Source of the DNA: Chlorokybus atmophyticus
Taxonomy: Eukaryota > Streptophyta > Chlorokybophyceae > Chlorokybales > Chlorokybaceae
DNA: 64,000 nucleotides
Direction of reading: 5' to 3'
NCBI GenBank assembly: GCA_009103225.1
Contig: RHPI01003533.1
Location: 153,474 to 217,473, forward strand
Shown one piece after another: positions 52,910-63,822 of this stretch. The translations under genes and the position numbers were made by a program. The notes beneath the pieces are model-generated. The model was not told where the DNA came from, made no database searches, and saw nothing but the letters and a program-made list of their open reading frames with translations. Positions within the stretch are counted from its first letter, which is position 1. Each line of letters opens with the position of its first letter.

Positions 52910-53502
52910 CTGTGCATTTGCGAGATTGGTCATGCTGTTCATGTGCATGACACTGGAGGTTGTGCATGAGGGTGTGCATGTCGTATTAACAATGAATGTC
53001 AAGTGCAAGATACTTGAGGCTGTGCATGTGCAAGATAAAAGAACCCTAGCATGTGGCATTGACAGTGCATCGTAACCCACCTTAGTTATGCCAGTCTTGT
53101 TTGGTCCCTTCAATCATGTCGCCGTGGTCGCAGCTGCTGGTGGGTCGGATTTTCTTAGAGGCAGTATTGTGGTGTGCCTTTGCCCACTCGGAGGGGGAGC
53201 CCTGTAAGATATCGCCCGAGTCACTGTTGTCATTGGATGTGCCCTTGGTAGTCTTGGTGGGGTTTGACACCGAGGACACCCCTCCGGCACCCTGCCCGCC
53301 CTGTGCGAACATGGAATTCATCCCGGACCTCGACCACAATGCCCACTACGCCCCTGGCAGCGCCGCCAACGATCTTCCAAACGCCTCATACCCTCGGCAT
53401 CACGCCCCTGTAAGGGCATAGCTTGGCGGAGCTATCAATGGTGTTTTCATGCGCAGGGGGACTGACATTGCCAGAGTTGTCAATGGTACGAACTGCCATT
53501 GC

Positions 53503-53544
53503 CATTGTACAAAGGTACCATTTCAATGGTACCTTTGTACAATG
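53503..53544. repeat. perfect 19-base-stem hairpin (left flank of transposon)
   Basis: CATTGTACAAAGGTACCAT and its exact reverse complement are separated by TTCA. The stem ends in TACCAT/ATGGTA, the word shared by the other hairpins in this region. Confidence 0.9.
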
Positions 53545-53651
53545 CCTATACCTTTTGGCAAAGGCATCTTCGTACCATTGAAACGGTTCAATCAGAATAT
53601 ATATGTATATATATATATCCAGAGACTCACCCTGGACGTGCAATGGCTCGA

Positions 53652-53673
53652 TCGTACCATTATAATGGTACGA
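53652..53673. repeat. perfect 22-base palindrome built on TCGTACCAT
   Basis: The sequence from 53652 to 53673 reads the same on both strands and is followed by CGGAGCCA. At 63501-63516 the right flank has ATGGTACGACAGAGCC in the same orientation, so the two flanks share a motif. Confidence 0.9.
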
Positions 53674-53827
53674 CGGAGCCAGTGACTTGCGGCCAAGTTT
53701 CCCGCCTCTGGCATGCAAGGTTAGCGGTAGCGATGGCGGTGGCGGTGGCGGCGGCGGCGGGTGTGCGTGTTGCTGGATATGATGCAGGTTACATTGGTGA
53801 CACCTGTGTCGACGTTAGTAGTGAGAT

Positions 53828-56800
53828 ATGGGAGTCCTGTGTCCGTATTGCCACATGCGCTTCGCCACACGAAGCTCGGTTTACATGCACATTATTAGCA
53901 GCAGGGTGTGCAAGCAGATCAAGCTGTATGTCGGCCAGCGTCCATTACAGTACGATGCGGGTCATGTTGAACCGGGGAGTTCGATTCAGGATGCTCACAT
54001 GCTTGATGCTGAAGAATTCCTCCAGGAGACACGCGCACAGCAGCAACAAGAGGAGGAGGAAGTGAACGAGGGCTTTCGATGTGTGCGTGTGCCTGAGAAA
54101 CCTGTGGCACGCCAACATGGAAGTGGAGGCGTCCCTTCGCACGCGTCGGAATCCAGGTGGTATGGCTCGGAGCATGCTCTTGCAGTGGCATTCGTGCAGT
54201 GCAACAACGGCCAAGGCCTGTCGGCCTCCGACATGGGGCGGATCATCAAGTGCATCCGAAATGCACACTTCCTGACGGAAGAGCTCCAGTGGGAGACCGG
54301 TGTGCATGCGGCCAGCTACCTCCGGACCACGATTGCTTTCTCTCAGTCTGAGGTGTGTTCACGGTGTGCGGTGCATGTGCTTCAACCATCAGAGCCATGT
54401 CACATATGCACATGCGAGTGTGCTGCCGTATCAGAACTACGTGACGGCTGACCTGCGCAAGCCTAGAGCCCCTGAGGATCAGGACATCTGCGTCACATAC
54501 ATGCCGGCCAAGGTCTGTGAAATGCAGTACCTAATGCAGTATCGATGCAGTATCTATTCTGAGGCCAGCATAGTAAGTAATGCTCTTGGTCGGAGCAGGT
54601 ATGGCTCGCGCGGTTGTATGGCAATCCACATGTTGCCAATGGCTTCAATCGCCAGTACACTGGTGACGAGCACAGCTTTGGCCATCCTTCCACGGGCGAT
54701 TGGTGGAAGGATGTGGAGGTGGATTTGAGGAGAAAGGTGGGGGAAGCGTCCTACTTGGCGCCTGCCATTCTGTACAGTGACAAGACCACGCTGTACAGCG
54801 CGGGCAAGCGCTCTGGCCCTCTGATGGCATCGCTTGCCAACTACAGTTGGGACATGTATGCTAGCAACATGGGGGTTGTTATGATAGCGCTTCTGCCGGT
54901 GATCCACGCAGTGGCCGGGCATCCCACCTGGGCGCAGGGCAAGGAATCGTTCTCCATTCGGAAACGTGAGATTTTTAATGACGCTTTGAATGTAGTGTTA
55001 GGGGATGTGAAGCGGGCGAGTTGGGAAGGTTTGCAGCTCATCGACCCGAATGGCATCGAGCGTCGTGTGTTTCCCGCGCTTGCCAACTACATCAGCGATT
55101 TGCAGGTAGTGGGCATGAATGGTTGTAACCGGATGCAGCCCGCCAGCAAACAGTGCATGGAGGATGTTGTCAGTAGAACATCTGAGTTTGTCGTGTTGTA
55201 GGAGACTGCCTCGCTCGCACGCACTGTGTCGGGCAACCAAACACGACATCCTTGCGATGATTGTCTCGTCACCAAATCAGATCTGTTGGAGATGGATGAG
55301 GACCGGGAATTGAGAACCGAGGCCTTCTACACACCAGCAATACGTCAGCTGCGGGCGGACCTGCATAGCGGTGTTAGGAATGCACGCCAGACAGCCAAGG
55401 CTTTCAAAGAGCACCACTTAATGCATGTCGAGGAGGTAATGGTCAAATTACCGGCATTCGTGAGGATGAATGGCTTTCCGTGAAACCAGGCAATGTGGTT
55501 TGGCAGCAGAATGCACTGTGGGGTTGGCGACAGTCGCGGGTGCCGGGAGCTGACTGCTACTCTCGTCTTGCCCCTGACGCAATGCATGTGCTGGGAGGCA
55601 TCATTGACCACCTGCTTGCTGCTGTGTACGACGCCGCGAAGGAACGAATGCGTCCATCCACGAGACAGATTCTGCAGGCCAGGCACGTCTTTGGTGTTGC
55701 TTTTGTGTTGAACACAAAAGCCAACAACACGTGCTCACGAGCAGATGTGCACAGGCTGAATGCATGCAAGGCGACTCTGCGGGTTTCGCACTTCAAGGCA
55801 CCCACAAGCACAGTAGATTTCTTCCTGTCCGACCACTCCTTTTAGGTGGTGGAGAAAGTGGCGGTGCTGCAGCTGCTGCCGATCCTCGCAGACGGTTTGC
55901 TGCTCAACAGTGAGGGCAACGATTTCTTCACCATTGCTGCCGCATCGCTTGCCCAGTGGAACAAGAAGTTGCTGAAGGCGCATGAACACACAAGAGAGAC
56001 CCTGACCACAGCCGACAACGAGCTGGCTGCCTTCAAAGCTGCAGTGTTGCATCCGCTACTGTCGTCATATTCTGCACAAAAGTCAGGTTGGAAGATCGAG
56101 AAGATGCATCAACTCACTCATTTTGGGCCGGCAATTGTCAGCAGTGGACACCCAGATTGGTTCAGCGCCAACCGCATGGAGCAGACGCACGCCCAAAATA
56201 TCAAACGGTGGGCGCGTGGTGGCAACAACCGGGACTACCAGGCACGTATCCTGACGGCATGGAGCTGTGCGGAATATGTGAGAGAGGATGGCATGGTCGT
56301 GGATCCCGAGATGCGCTCGGTCATGGCGCAGGTGCGGCAGCAGTGCTGTAATGTCATGGAGAAAACGGACAAGTTGCTATGGATGGATGTGCTGTCAAGG
56401 AGGGAGTCCAGCCGGTATTGGAGCGGATCTGCGCGTAGCCGCCAAGTCGCCTTGAAGACTCCATTTGCCGACAAGCTGCCTGCCGCTCTGGACAGCTGGT
56501 TAAGGAGGGAACAACTGGAGTTGGCCGATGGGTGGCATGCTGTTCGCGTGGTGAACGGCGGCGCAGCGGTGTACATGACAACAGGACTCAGCATGGCGCG
56601 CGCAATTGGGATGTTCCATGGGCGGCCTTGGTTCTCTACACTTGAGTTGGAAGGTGATGAGGACGGTGTGAACGTGACGTGGTGGGCTCAGGCACTCCTT
56701 TTTCTGCGCGTGGTGGTGTGGGGTGGTAGCGGCGAGCGCGTGTGGAAGGAGGTCGTGTTTGTCCGCTGGTACACGAAGCTGGATATGACGAGCGACACAA

Positions 56801-56967
56801 AGTGCATCGCTCTGGAATGGGAAAAGTGTCGAGGCGGTCCACATCTCGATGTCGTGACTCTGGAGCAAGTAAAAGGCATTGTCCAGCTGCTCCCCATGTT
56901 TGACAAGGACAGCGCCCGTGTACAAGAGGGCAAGTATTGGGTGAACGTTCACTGCACTTCCACGTGA
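53828..56967 (+). mobile_element. Plavaka-type (CACTA superfamily) transposase
   Basis: DNA-transposon transposase. Exons: 53828-54352, 54435-54572, 54599-55105, 55202-55435, 55465 to about 55694, 55846-56967, roughly 910 residues. It starts with a C2H2-like finger, VLCPYCHMRFATRSSVYMHI, as Plavaka proteins do. Marks in order: EHSFGHPSTGDWW, APAILYSDKTTLYSAG, then PLMASLANYS, MIALLPVI, a CDDC knuckle, and LAPDAMHVLGGIIDHLL (the family's PD.MH). The last exon runs open for 1122 bases to TGA at 56965-56967 (SGWKIEKMHQLTHFGPAI and onward). The donor of exon 5 is uncertain: CAC|GTCTTT at 55694 or a GC donor nearby. I see no internal stop, so this gene may still be intact. Terminal CACTA repeats were not found by eye. 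Confidence 0.78.
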
Positions 56968-57119
56968 CACATGTACTTGTCTCACTACTCTCAGTTTGGA
57001 GCATATCAGTCAGTTAGGCATTGCTAATCGTATGCTAAGACTTTTGCATGTGGACGTGTACAATACCGGGCAGCTGTCACTGCACAACTGTCACCACAAT
57101 CGAATGATCCATGCAACAT
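56968..57119. other. short gap between convergent transposon genes
   Basis: About 150 bases between the stops of the transposase and the methyltransferase. I see no gene or promoter. It should hold both 3' ends. Confidence 0.5.
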
Positions 57120-58898
57120 TCAACAATCAGTCCGCCGTGTGGCATTAAGCATCAATACAGTGCACCGCACTCGAGCCTCATAGTTCCATGACACAGGAGG
57201 GTAGTCACAGCGCATATCCATTGTTTCAAGCATGAGACGCCCTATACACCCCGCCATTGCGGGAGGAACTGCATTCGCTATGGAAACGGCCGAGGTCATC
57301 CATGGCACTCCCAGCGCTGTTTGCCACGCAGCAATGCCGCCCCTGGTGCTTGGAAGGCCATAGACCGGGTACATCTGCTGTGGCGCGTTTGATGTCACGA
57401 TTGTCTTCTTCGCGCTAGCAGACAAGTGCGGCAATAGCAGTCCAACTGCCTTGCCCGCGTGCGAGCAGCGTGCTGGTGGGGTAGCTACCACTGGCTGTGT
57501 TTCAAACAGACGATGTCGGAAAGTTGATAGGCCAAACATCGTGCCACAAATGGACAGATTGGGTCTGAATGAGGAAGCTGCTCCTGGCACATCCTCAATC
57601 ACAACTTGACCTGGCTTGCAAGCAGCAGACGTCGGACAAGCGGTATCATATCCTGGTGTATCCAGGATGTGCCATGTGCCGCCCGTTGAGGTGCCGGGAT
57701 AGCACCTGAATAGGCCTGGCATGGTGGACTCGCCCAGATGAGCTCGTTCTCGCTCAGCTCTCCTGCACTCAGGGTGCATACATCGCGGTGTATGAAGGGC
57801 AGCGGATACTCAGCGGAGGGACTTATGTCCATCCCGGTCACATCAAAGCCTGCGTGGTATAGACCGACACTGGCACCGCCACTGCCGCAGAATAGGTCGA
57901 GTGCCCTTGGCCCGCGTGTGCGTCCCAGCTTGTTGTCAAATGGCGTGTATGTGGTCAAGGCTGGCCGTGGTGCTGGCCAGGGACTAACAATGATGCCGTA
58001 CGGGCTTACTTTGCGACTGACGTTCTCCCCTCCGGCGCGCAGAACATGGCGTGCCCCGTCAACTGATGTGTACGCGAATACGTTGTGCCCTTTGAAGTTG
58101 ATGGTTTGTGGTCGATCACCGTCATCGAATACTATACGGTGCTGCCCTGCAAAGACATTTTCCATTGCACCATGCATATATGATGCGTCCTCAATCTCGC
58201 ACGCTACGAAGTGATGCTGACCTGACGCTTGCTTGAATGATTCCACAACGCCCGCATACCATTCCCCATCCAGCGGCCAATGCACCATGACACTCACACC
58301 GATCAGCTGCTCGCATCCCAACTTAACTGCGTTCCGCAGCCGATGCAGTGCGCTGTCCAACGGTCGATGGTCTGCCTCCTCTACAGCGGCCAGGGGATGG
58401 AACTGCCCACGCCCACACCGTGCAAGACTGCTCTGAATGCGACAACAGCTTCAACATGCATGAAATAAGCATACGCCCAACATAACATGCAGTGATACGT
58501 CGCGGTCCACTCTTGTGGATTACCTCCACAGCATCCACCACCTGTCCACTAACCACATGTCCCGGTGTTGTCCATGTGAAGAAGCGCATGGGTTCCCCTC
58601 GCCACTCGAAGCATGAGCGCGAGCACGATTCGCACACGCACTGCACGCAATGGAAAAACTCGGGTTCCTTGCACAGCACTTGGCCGAGGCGGCAGCCAAA
58701 CACGTCGACATTGTGTGTGGTGTGATGCCAGCAAGCAGCACAAAAGCCGTGGCACACTGTCTGCACTCGCTGGCATTCGGTCAAGTGTGCTCGCATTTGC
58801 TGCCTACGGCCATTGGCACATACGTACGCATTGCATTGTGGGCACACCAAGCAGGGTCTCCTAGGTGAGGGTGATTCAACTGCTGCCGCCGACATCAT
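57120..58898 (-). CDS. phage-type cytosine-5 DNA methyltransferase with Cys-rich and Tudor-like N-terminus, one frameshift
   Basis: Predicted to methylate cytosine in DNA. Exon 1, 58898-58475, codes a Cys-rich region (CLVCPQCNAYVCANGRRQQM; CHGFCAACWHH; CVQCVCESCSRSCFEW) likely to bind zinc. It joins in phase to 58380, which begins with a Tudor/agenet-like domain (VMVHWPLDGEWYAGVVESF…HRIVFDDGD). The catalytic domain then has motif I ALDLFCGSGGASVGLYHAGF, motif IV IWASPPCQAYSGA with the Cys nucleophile, motif VI VVIEDVPGA, motif VIII RHRLFETQ and a C-terminal AVPPAMAGCIGRLML. The order and wording resemble phage and bacterial Dcm-like enzymes more than plant MET1 or CMT. Near 57610 the frame must shift between RRLLLASQ and PGQVVIEDV with no usable intron, so this copy is broken there or the assembly lost a base. 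Stop at 57120-57122. Confidence 0.82.
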
Positions 58899-59424
58899 GC
58901 AAAATAGGAATCGGCACGGCTGCCCACAAACTGAGCGAGACTTTAGGGTATGGGCATCAATTTAGGGTTGCCAGCTTATGAATCCTAAATGGGTCAAACT
59001 TCAAGTGAAGCACGACTGTACCTTATACGCTATTGCAGTACCATGCATGGTACTGCATCAACAGAAATGGTACTCCATCTGTTAATGGTACTACAGTACA
59101 AGGATACTCGCATACTACCACGATCGAAGAGTAATACTGTGCTGTCATGCCATGGAACCCAGAGCGCTGTCCGAGTTTGTTGCTGTCAACCACGCTCTAA
59201 ACCAGCGAGGTATGCAAGCCATGCACTGACTGATGCGCCGGGCAGTCATGATACACATGTACAGCCAATGCTTCTAAAACAGCAGATATCTGGTGCACCA
59301 TGCACCATGCTGCAACTATACATGTACCTACATGGTTCACAAGCGTTCAACACAAAACTACAGAACATGCACAATTGGCATCAAGGCGGGGGCCAAATCA
59401 CTGCCGACACGTTGGCGTCTTGCA
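58899..59424. other. spacer with TACCATGCATGGTA-type palindromes
   Basis: About 525 bases between the methyltransferase start and the next leftward gene's stop. At 59035-59100 are GCAGTACCATGCATGGTACTGC, a perfect palindrome, then ATGGTACTCC and ATGGTACTACAGTAC. No gene seen. Confidence 0.6.
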
Positions 59425-60394
59425 TCAGGCGTGGCGACCAAAACGGGTGAGGTTGCTTGCAGAATGGACACGCTTGTAACTTCTTTGATTTATTTGCCAC
59501 AGTCTTCTGATGTTTTTTGATGCAGACATGGCACATCGCTTTCTTGCAACAGGGCGTCTCCCCATCCGCTGGGGGGGGGGTGGCTCTTCAATGCGACAAA
59601 TCAGCACACATGGTGCACGCGGGTGTGCAAGCTGCCTCTGCCACCAAACTCTGTTATCGCGTCGCAGGCGTAGCGACTCCCATCTAAATGGCGCAGCATA
59701 ACGCTCCACTGCCTGCTCGATCACCTGACGCCCATCTGCCGCCATACACCACCTGCTGGTCTTGGTGGTCTCGTCCAGCATGCGTTCATCCAGGCCCTCG
59801 ACATGGCTGTCGTCACTCGTGTACTCCCCCGCATCGTCATTTTCTTCGAGCTTCCACAGAATCAGCTCGACGTGCCGTATGACATACAGCCACTGCCAGC
59901 CAAAGCATGCCAAGTACAGCTCGAATGGTTTTACTTGCCACCCAGTATGTTTGCTCAGGTAGTGGCACACATCTCGACCCGCAGTAGTCGACATCGACAG
60001 GTACATCTGCTGCAGGTCGAAGTTCTGCTCCGCAGATAGCTCTTGCACATTGCCGGGGTGCTGCGGCAGCAACAACACCATCATATCGAGGACGGCAAGG
60101 GGCAACAACGTATTACGGATGGCCATATCGTGTATGGGTTCCAACCACGGCCAATCCCCAGAGGTCTGTTTAGACCGCATTCTCCGCGTTTGCTCCCACT
60201 TATTGCAAACTTTCGTCACCCACCTCGAGGCATGCCGCATGCGGTGATGCAGCGCGTCTTGGGCGTACTGTAGGGTGATCAACTCCTTTGCACTACGAGT
60301 CAGCCCCTCAAAGCGTCTGCGCGTCGGTGCTTTGAGCTTAGGCAGCTCGTGCCGCACCAGCTGTCTCTTTGGACGATGCTGAGCAGCTACTTGA
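59425..60394 (-). CDS. unknown transposon-associated ORF
   Basis: No family recognised. The frame is open from an acceptor region near 60394-60410 to the TGA at 59425-59427, about 320 codons. It is rich in Arg, Trp and His: KLKAPTRRRFEGLTRSAKEL, RHASRWVTKVCNKWEQTRRM, YLACFGWQWLYVIRHVELIL, and a basic tail RSYKRVHSASNLTRFGRHA. No ATG sits clearly at the start. It could be a 3' exon of the OTU gene just upstream, whose last codons overlap a strong donor (AAAG|GTGAGG at 60490), though the phases I tried did not fit cleanly. Its position within the transposon suggests an element-encoded protein. Confidence 0.5.
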
Positions 60395-60486
60395 CGCTGT
60401 AAACCCGCCTGTGCCTACTCAGGACACACAGTCAGCCCCAGTGAGGCTTCAAGGCGCTGTGCTTCTTTTAATGTTGTAACGATGCC

Positions 60487-63346
60487 TCACCTTTCTTTTT
60501 TTGGTCCTGTCAGCGTCCTTTGTTCCAACAACCTTCTTCTTCTTTTTTTGTCACCCTGCACATCCTGGCAGGCGCTCTCCGTGGCACTGTCACTCGGAGG
60601 AGGTAAGGCGTTATCTTCTTGCTCCACAGCCTTGCGCTTGTTGGTTGCCTCCCGTTCCTCCACGACCTCATGTTGCTTAATGAGGTCGAGCATGAAGCCT
60701 TTGTCTTTCAGCGCAGCTTTCAGGACACCTCGATCAATCTCTTTACCAACAAGACAGGCTGAGATCAATGTGGCAAGCTTAGAGGGAGAGGGCGAGCTAC
60801 AGCTGCTTCTTGATGGAGATGCCTTCAGATGGTCAGAGTGCGGTGGCAAGTGAGTCTCCGCGGCAGGAAGGGAGGGTGCTGAATTGGGATTGCGAGCATG
60901 TGGCTGTGGTTGAGGGGAGGCAGGATGTGCAGAACACTCGGCTACTTCTTGCCTAGCGCACGAAGGCGAGGCCTGAGGCGTTGGCGCAGCACTCTGGGTC
61001 ACAGCCGGTGGTAGCGGGGAATTGGCAACGCCATTCCGCCACTCTCCGATCAGGTGTGTTACCTCCGGTGGCACTTCATGCATAGGCCACGACCACTGTT
61101 CGGTGCTTGCAGGCTTGAGGAGCCAAAAGTGTGCTTCTGGCTCATCAGGAGCAGTGTTGCCCACCACCAGGACTAAGTTGGGGGCTTCTTTATTTCCAAC
61201 CCAAAGTGCGCTGCCGGGCCGTGGCACCCACTCCCCATGCTCGCGCTGAACGGTCACGCAGCCAATCAACAAGCCCAGCTTGTTGGCAAACATGGTCATC
61301 TGCAGGTGCTCGACGTACACATCTTTTCTCCGCACGATCTGTCGCACCTTGGCCATGGCTAGGTCAATGTTGCAGTTGATATCAGCCAACATGGTCGCAG
61401 GCAGTTTGTCGTAATACTGCGCCATCTCTCCCGCGGCATCAGTGGCTCTGCAGAAGTCTAGGATATTGCTCGCCACGCCTGCATCGACAGCCTTGGCGGT
61501 GATTTTGCGGAGAGTGTGCCCCCTGCCGTCGTCGTCCATGGTGTCCAGCATGGCCCAAAATCTGCTCGAGCTGGGGCACTTGTGATCATCCAGGACACTT
61601 TGCGCTATGGATGGCCTGGCGCGAAATACACAATGGTAGAAGCAATTACCATCCGTTGGCGCATTGAAGTGGTCCCATGAGGCGAGCTGGCCACCTAGCA
61701 TGACTGATGGCCGTATGCGGATTGCGGCCAGCTCCTCTGATACCTCGCTGGCAGGTGGTGACCCCTGCTGCATGCGCATACAGCACTCACATGGTGTGTC
61801 AAACTGTGGACGGCAAGAGTCACAGTGACTGATAAAGTACCTGAGTTTGGGGCAGACTGCCGGCTTCAACTTGCAGCGGGTGGGGTAAGGTAGGTGCAGA
61901 AGCCACATCGGTTGTTGCATTGTGCTGTGGTCTCGCCGGTGGCGGCAAGAAGGATTGTTGCCCCGCAATCACCGGTGCTGCTCGTGGAGGAGATGGCAGT
62001 GCACGAAGGACTGGTGCCGCGGAAGGTGGTTGCGCTCTGGCTGGGAGGGGAGCAGGAGCTGCAGGTGAGACCACTTGTGCATGCAGCAAGGGGGGCTGTA
62101 TACAGGACCCAGGATAAGATGGCTCACAATGTTGCAAAGGACGAAGATAAGCTTATGCAGTGCCTGACGCATTGTTACCAAGGCACGAGCATAAAAGACA
62201 GCGACTTACTTCAATGGCCCGTGGGCTACATGGAGCAGGGGAAGCCATGGGGGCTGACAAGGTGGTATTAGCTGCACTCTCCCCACCACCCTCGATGGCA
62301 GACTCGTCACGGAGCTCTTAAGCCATGGGCACATCATGCGCCACTGCCCCAATGGACATGTCGGGATTCAACAGGCCAACATGCATGTTAAACTGATGCC
62401 GCATTGCCGCCGCGCCCATCAGCAAGTGGGATTGAAGGACCAGTTGATGGGATTGAATCCAGGCTTGCATAGGAGCTCCAACAGGACTTAGTGCACTGTG
62501 GTGCTGTCAACCAATCACATGTGGGTTAGCTGCATGCTTGCGACACAGCAATTGCAATAGTCAACTGTGTCACACCGTCATCAGTTGGTTGCTTCGAACA
62601 GTCACCTGCGGCTTGCTGGTTGATGCACGAATGATTGCATGGACTGCGTCATTGCTGATTGATGCACTATTGGTTGAATGCCGGACGAATGGCCACGCGC
62701 TCCTGTGCTCAAACCCAGCCTACTTTGTTCGGTACGCGCGCGCGACTTCGCACGCTCACGCACATCCTAGCATGCAAAGGTAGGCATGCATTCGAGCCGA
62801 CATTGCAGTCAACATGCACAGCGAGATTGGCAACAACATACCGCCGCCCAGCTCTGTCTATCTGCTCTTGCTTCCGCAATGTCGGCTTGACTGTAGGGTG
62901 GGTATGGGTGAATAGTGGAGGCCTGCAGCCACGCTACATATATCACATGGACTGCGCTAAAAAACAAATTGCTCTTGCAAGGAAATGCATGTGACTGTTG
63001 AGCGTACCTCTGCATTCCTTTGTGCTTGTTCCCACAGCCGCAGCTGGTCCCGCATGGTTCTGACAAGGGGCTCCAAGGACTGCAGCTCCTGATCCACTCC
63101 CTGTTGCAGAAAGCGAGCCACCAAGCAGCTCTCGATGTGAAGATGGTCTTTAATGGCTTGCCTGCTGGTTTGTCCAATGTTGGTGATGTATGTTGGACAG
63201 CCCCATTGCTAACGCCTGCCATGATCCATGACGTGGCGACCGGTAGTAGCTGGCTTCGCTGCTTGAACTCTTACGACCACAACTTCTCGCAAGATGTGCC
63301 ACGCCGCCGCCGCCGCCGCCTCCTCCAACTCCTGGTCCTCCGCCTC
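60487..63346 (-). CDS. OTU-type cysteine protease, transposon-associated, with one in-frame stop
   Basis: OTU proteases remove ubiquitin and occur in several transposon and viral groups. Exons join in phase 0: 63346-63275, 63208-63008, 62503-62210, 62095-61841, 61767-60487 (2103 bases, 701 codons). The N-terminal part is helical (QGVDQELQSLEPLVRTMRDQ), followed by Pro/Ala-rich sequence. The OTU domain starts in the last exon: APTDGNCFYHCVFRA with the catalytic Asp and Cys, VYVEHLQMTMFANKLGLLIG, and EAHFWLLKPA with the His. After that come Ser/Pro-rich sequence, a helix (LKDKGFMLDLIKQHEVVEER) and a basic tail (GDKKRRRRLL). A TAA at 62318-62320 breaks the third exon (HDVPMA*ELRDESAIEGG), while both sides stay in the same frame. 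A shorter protein could start at ATG 62248. The first exon is not found. Confidence 0.72.
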
Positions 63347-63484
63347 CTAGTCGAACCCAGGCCCATCAAGCCTGACATTCGACCCGTCATCGACCTGGTG
63401 CCCCTGCGTGTTATCATCCGGCCATCAATGAAGCGTGTTTGGGTGAGTGCATGCTAACTCCCATTTGGGCTGATCGAGCAATGC

Positions 63485-63600
63485 CTCTGTCGTACCATGG
63501 ATGGTACGACAGAGCCATTGTACGGCAATCGCTGGGGTTGGACGAGAGATGCCTCTGTCGTACCATAAATGTTACGACACAACCATTGGTAACAATGGTT
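63485..63600. repeat. right-flank hairpins built on GTCGTACCAT
   Basis: 63485-63514 is a perfect 14-base stem (CTCTGTCGTACCAT, loop GG, ATGGTACGACAGAG). A second, imperfect copy at 63553-63580 repeats GCCTCTGTCGTACCAT, and a third stem, ACAACCATTG…CAATGGTTGT, lies at 63580-63602. The same words occur at the left flank near 53.5-53.7 kb. Confidence 0.88.
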
Positions 63601-63822
63601 GTACGAAGCATGCATGGCACGAATGCATAAGTCGTACCATCAACCATAGGAGCAAGGACGCACTACAAGTGCGACTCTAGTGCGGGACTCTAGACGTTCA
63701 AAACCGCCTCATTTTCGTTTTCGCGCCTCATACATTCGGGCGGGCCAACCGGCGGCGGCAGCGTTGGAGGCGGCAGCGCCACTTACAGCTAAACAGGCGG
63801 CACCCGACTATCAGTTGGAGAG

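Noticed and set aside
53822-56967. KDZ/Kyakuja-type transposase as an alternative name
   Set aside because: The HPSTGDWW, YSDKT and PDAMH wording and the N-terminal CPYC finger fit Plavaka better; a profile search would decide.
61770-61840. Cys-rich stretch CDSCRPQFDTPCECC just before the OTU domain, at first taken as a zinc knuckle
   Set aside because: It falls in a roughly 70-base GT-AG intron; splicing it out joins the Pro-rich exon to the OTU exon in phase 0.
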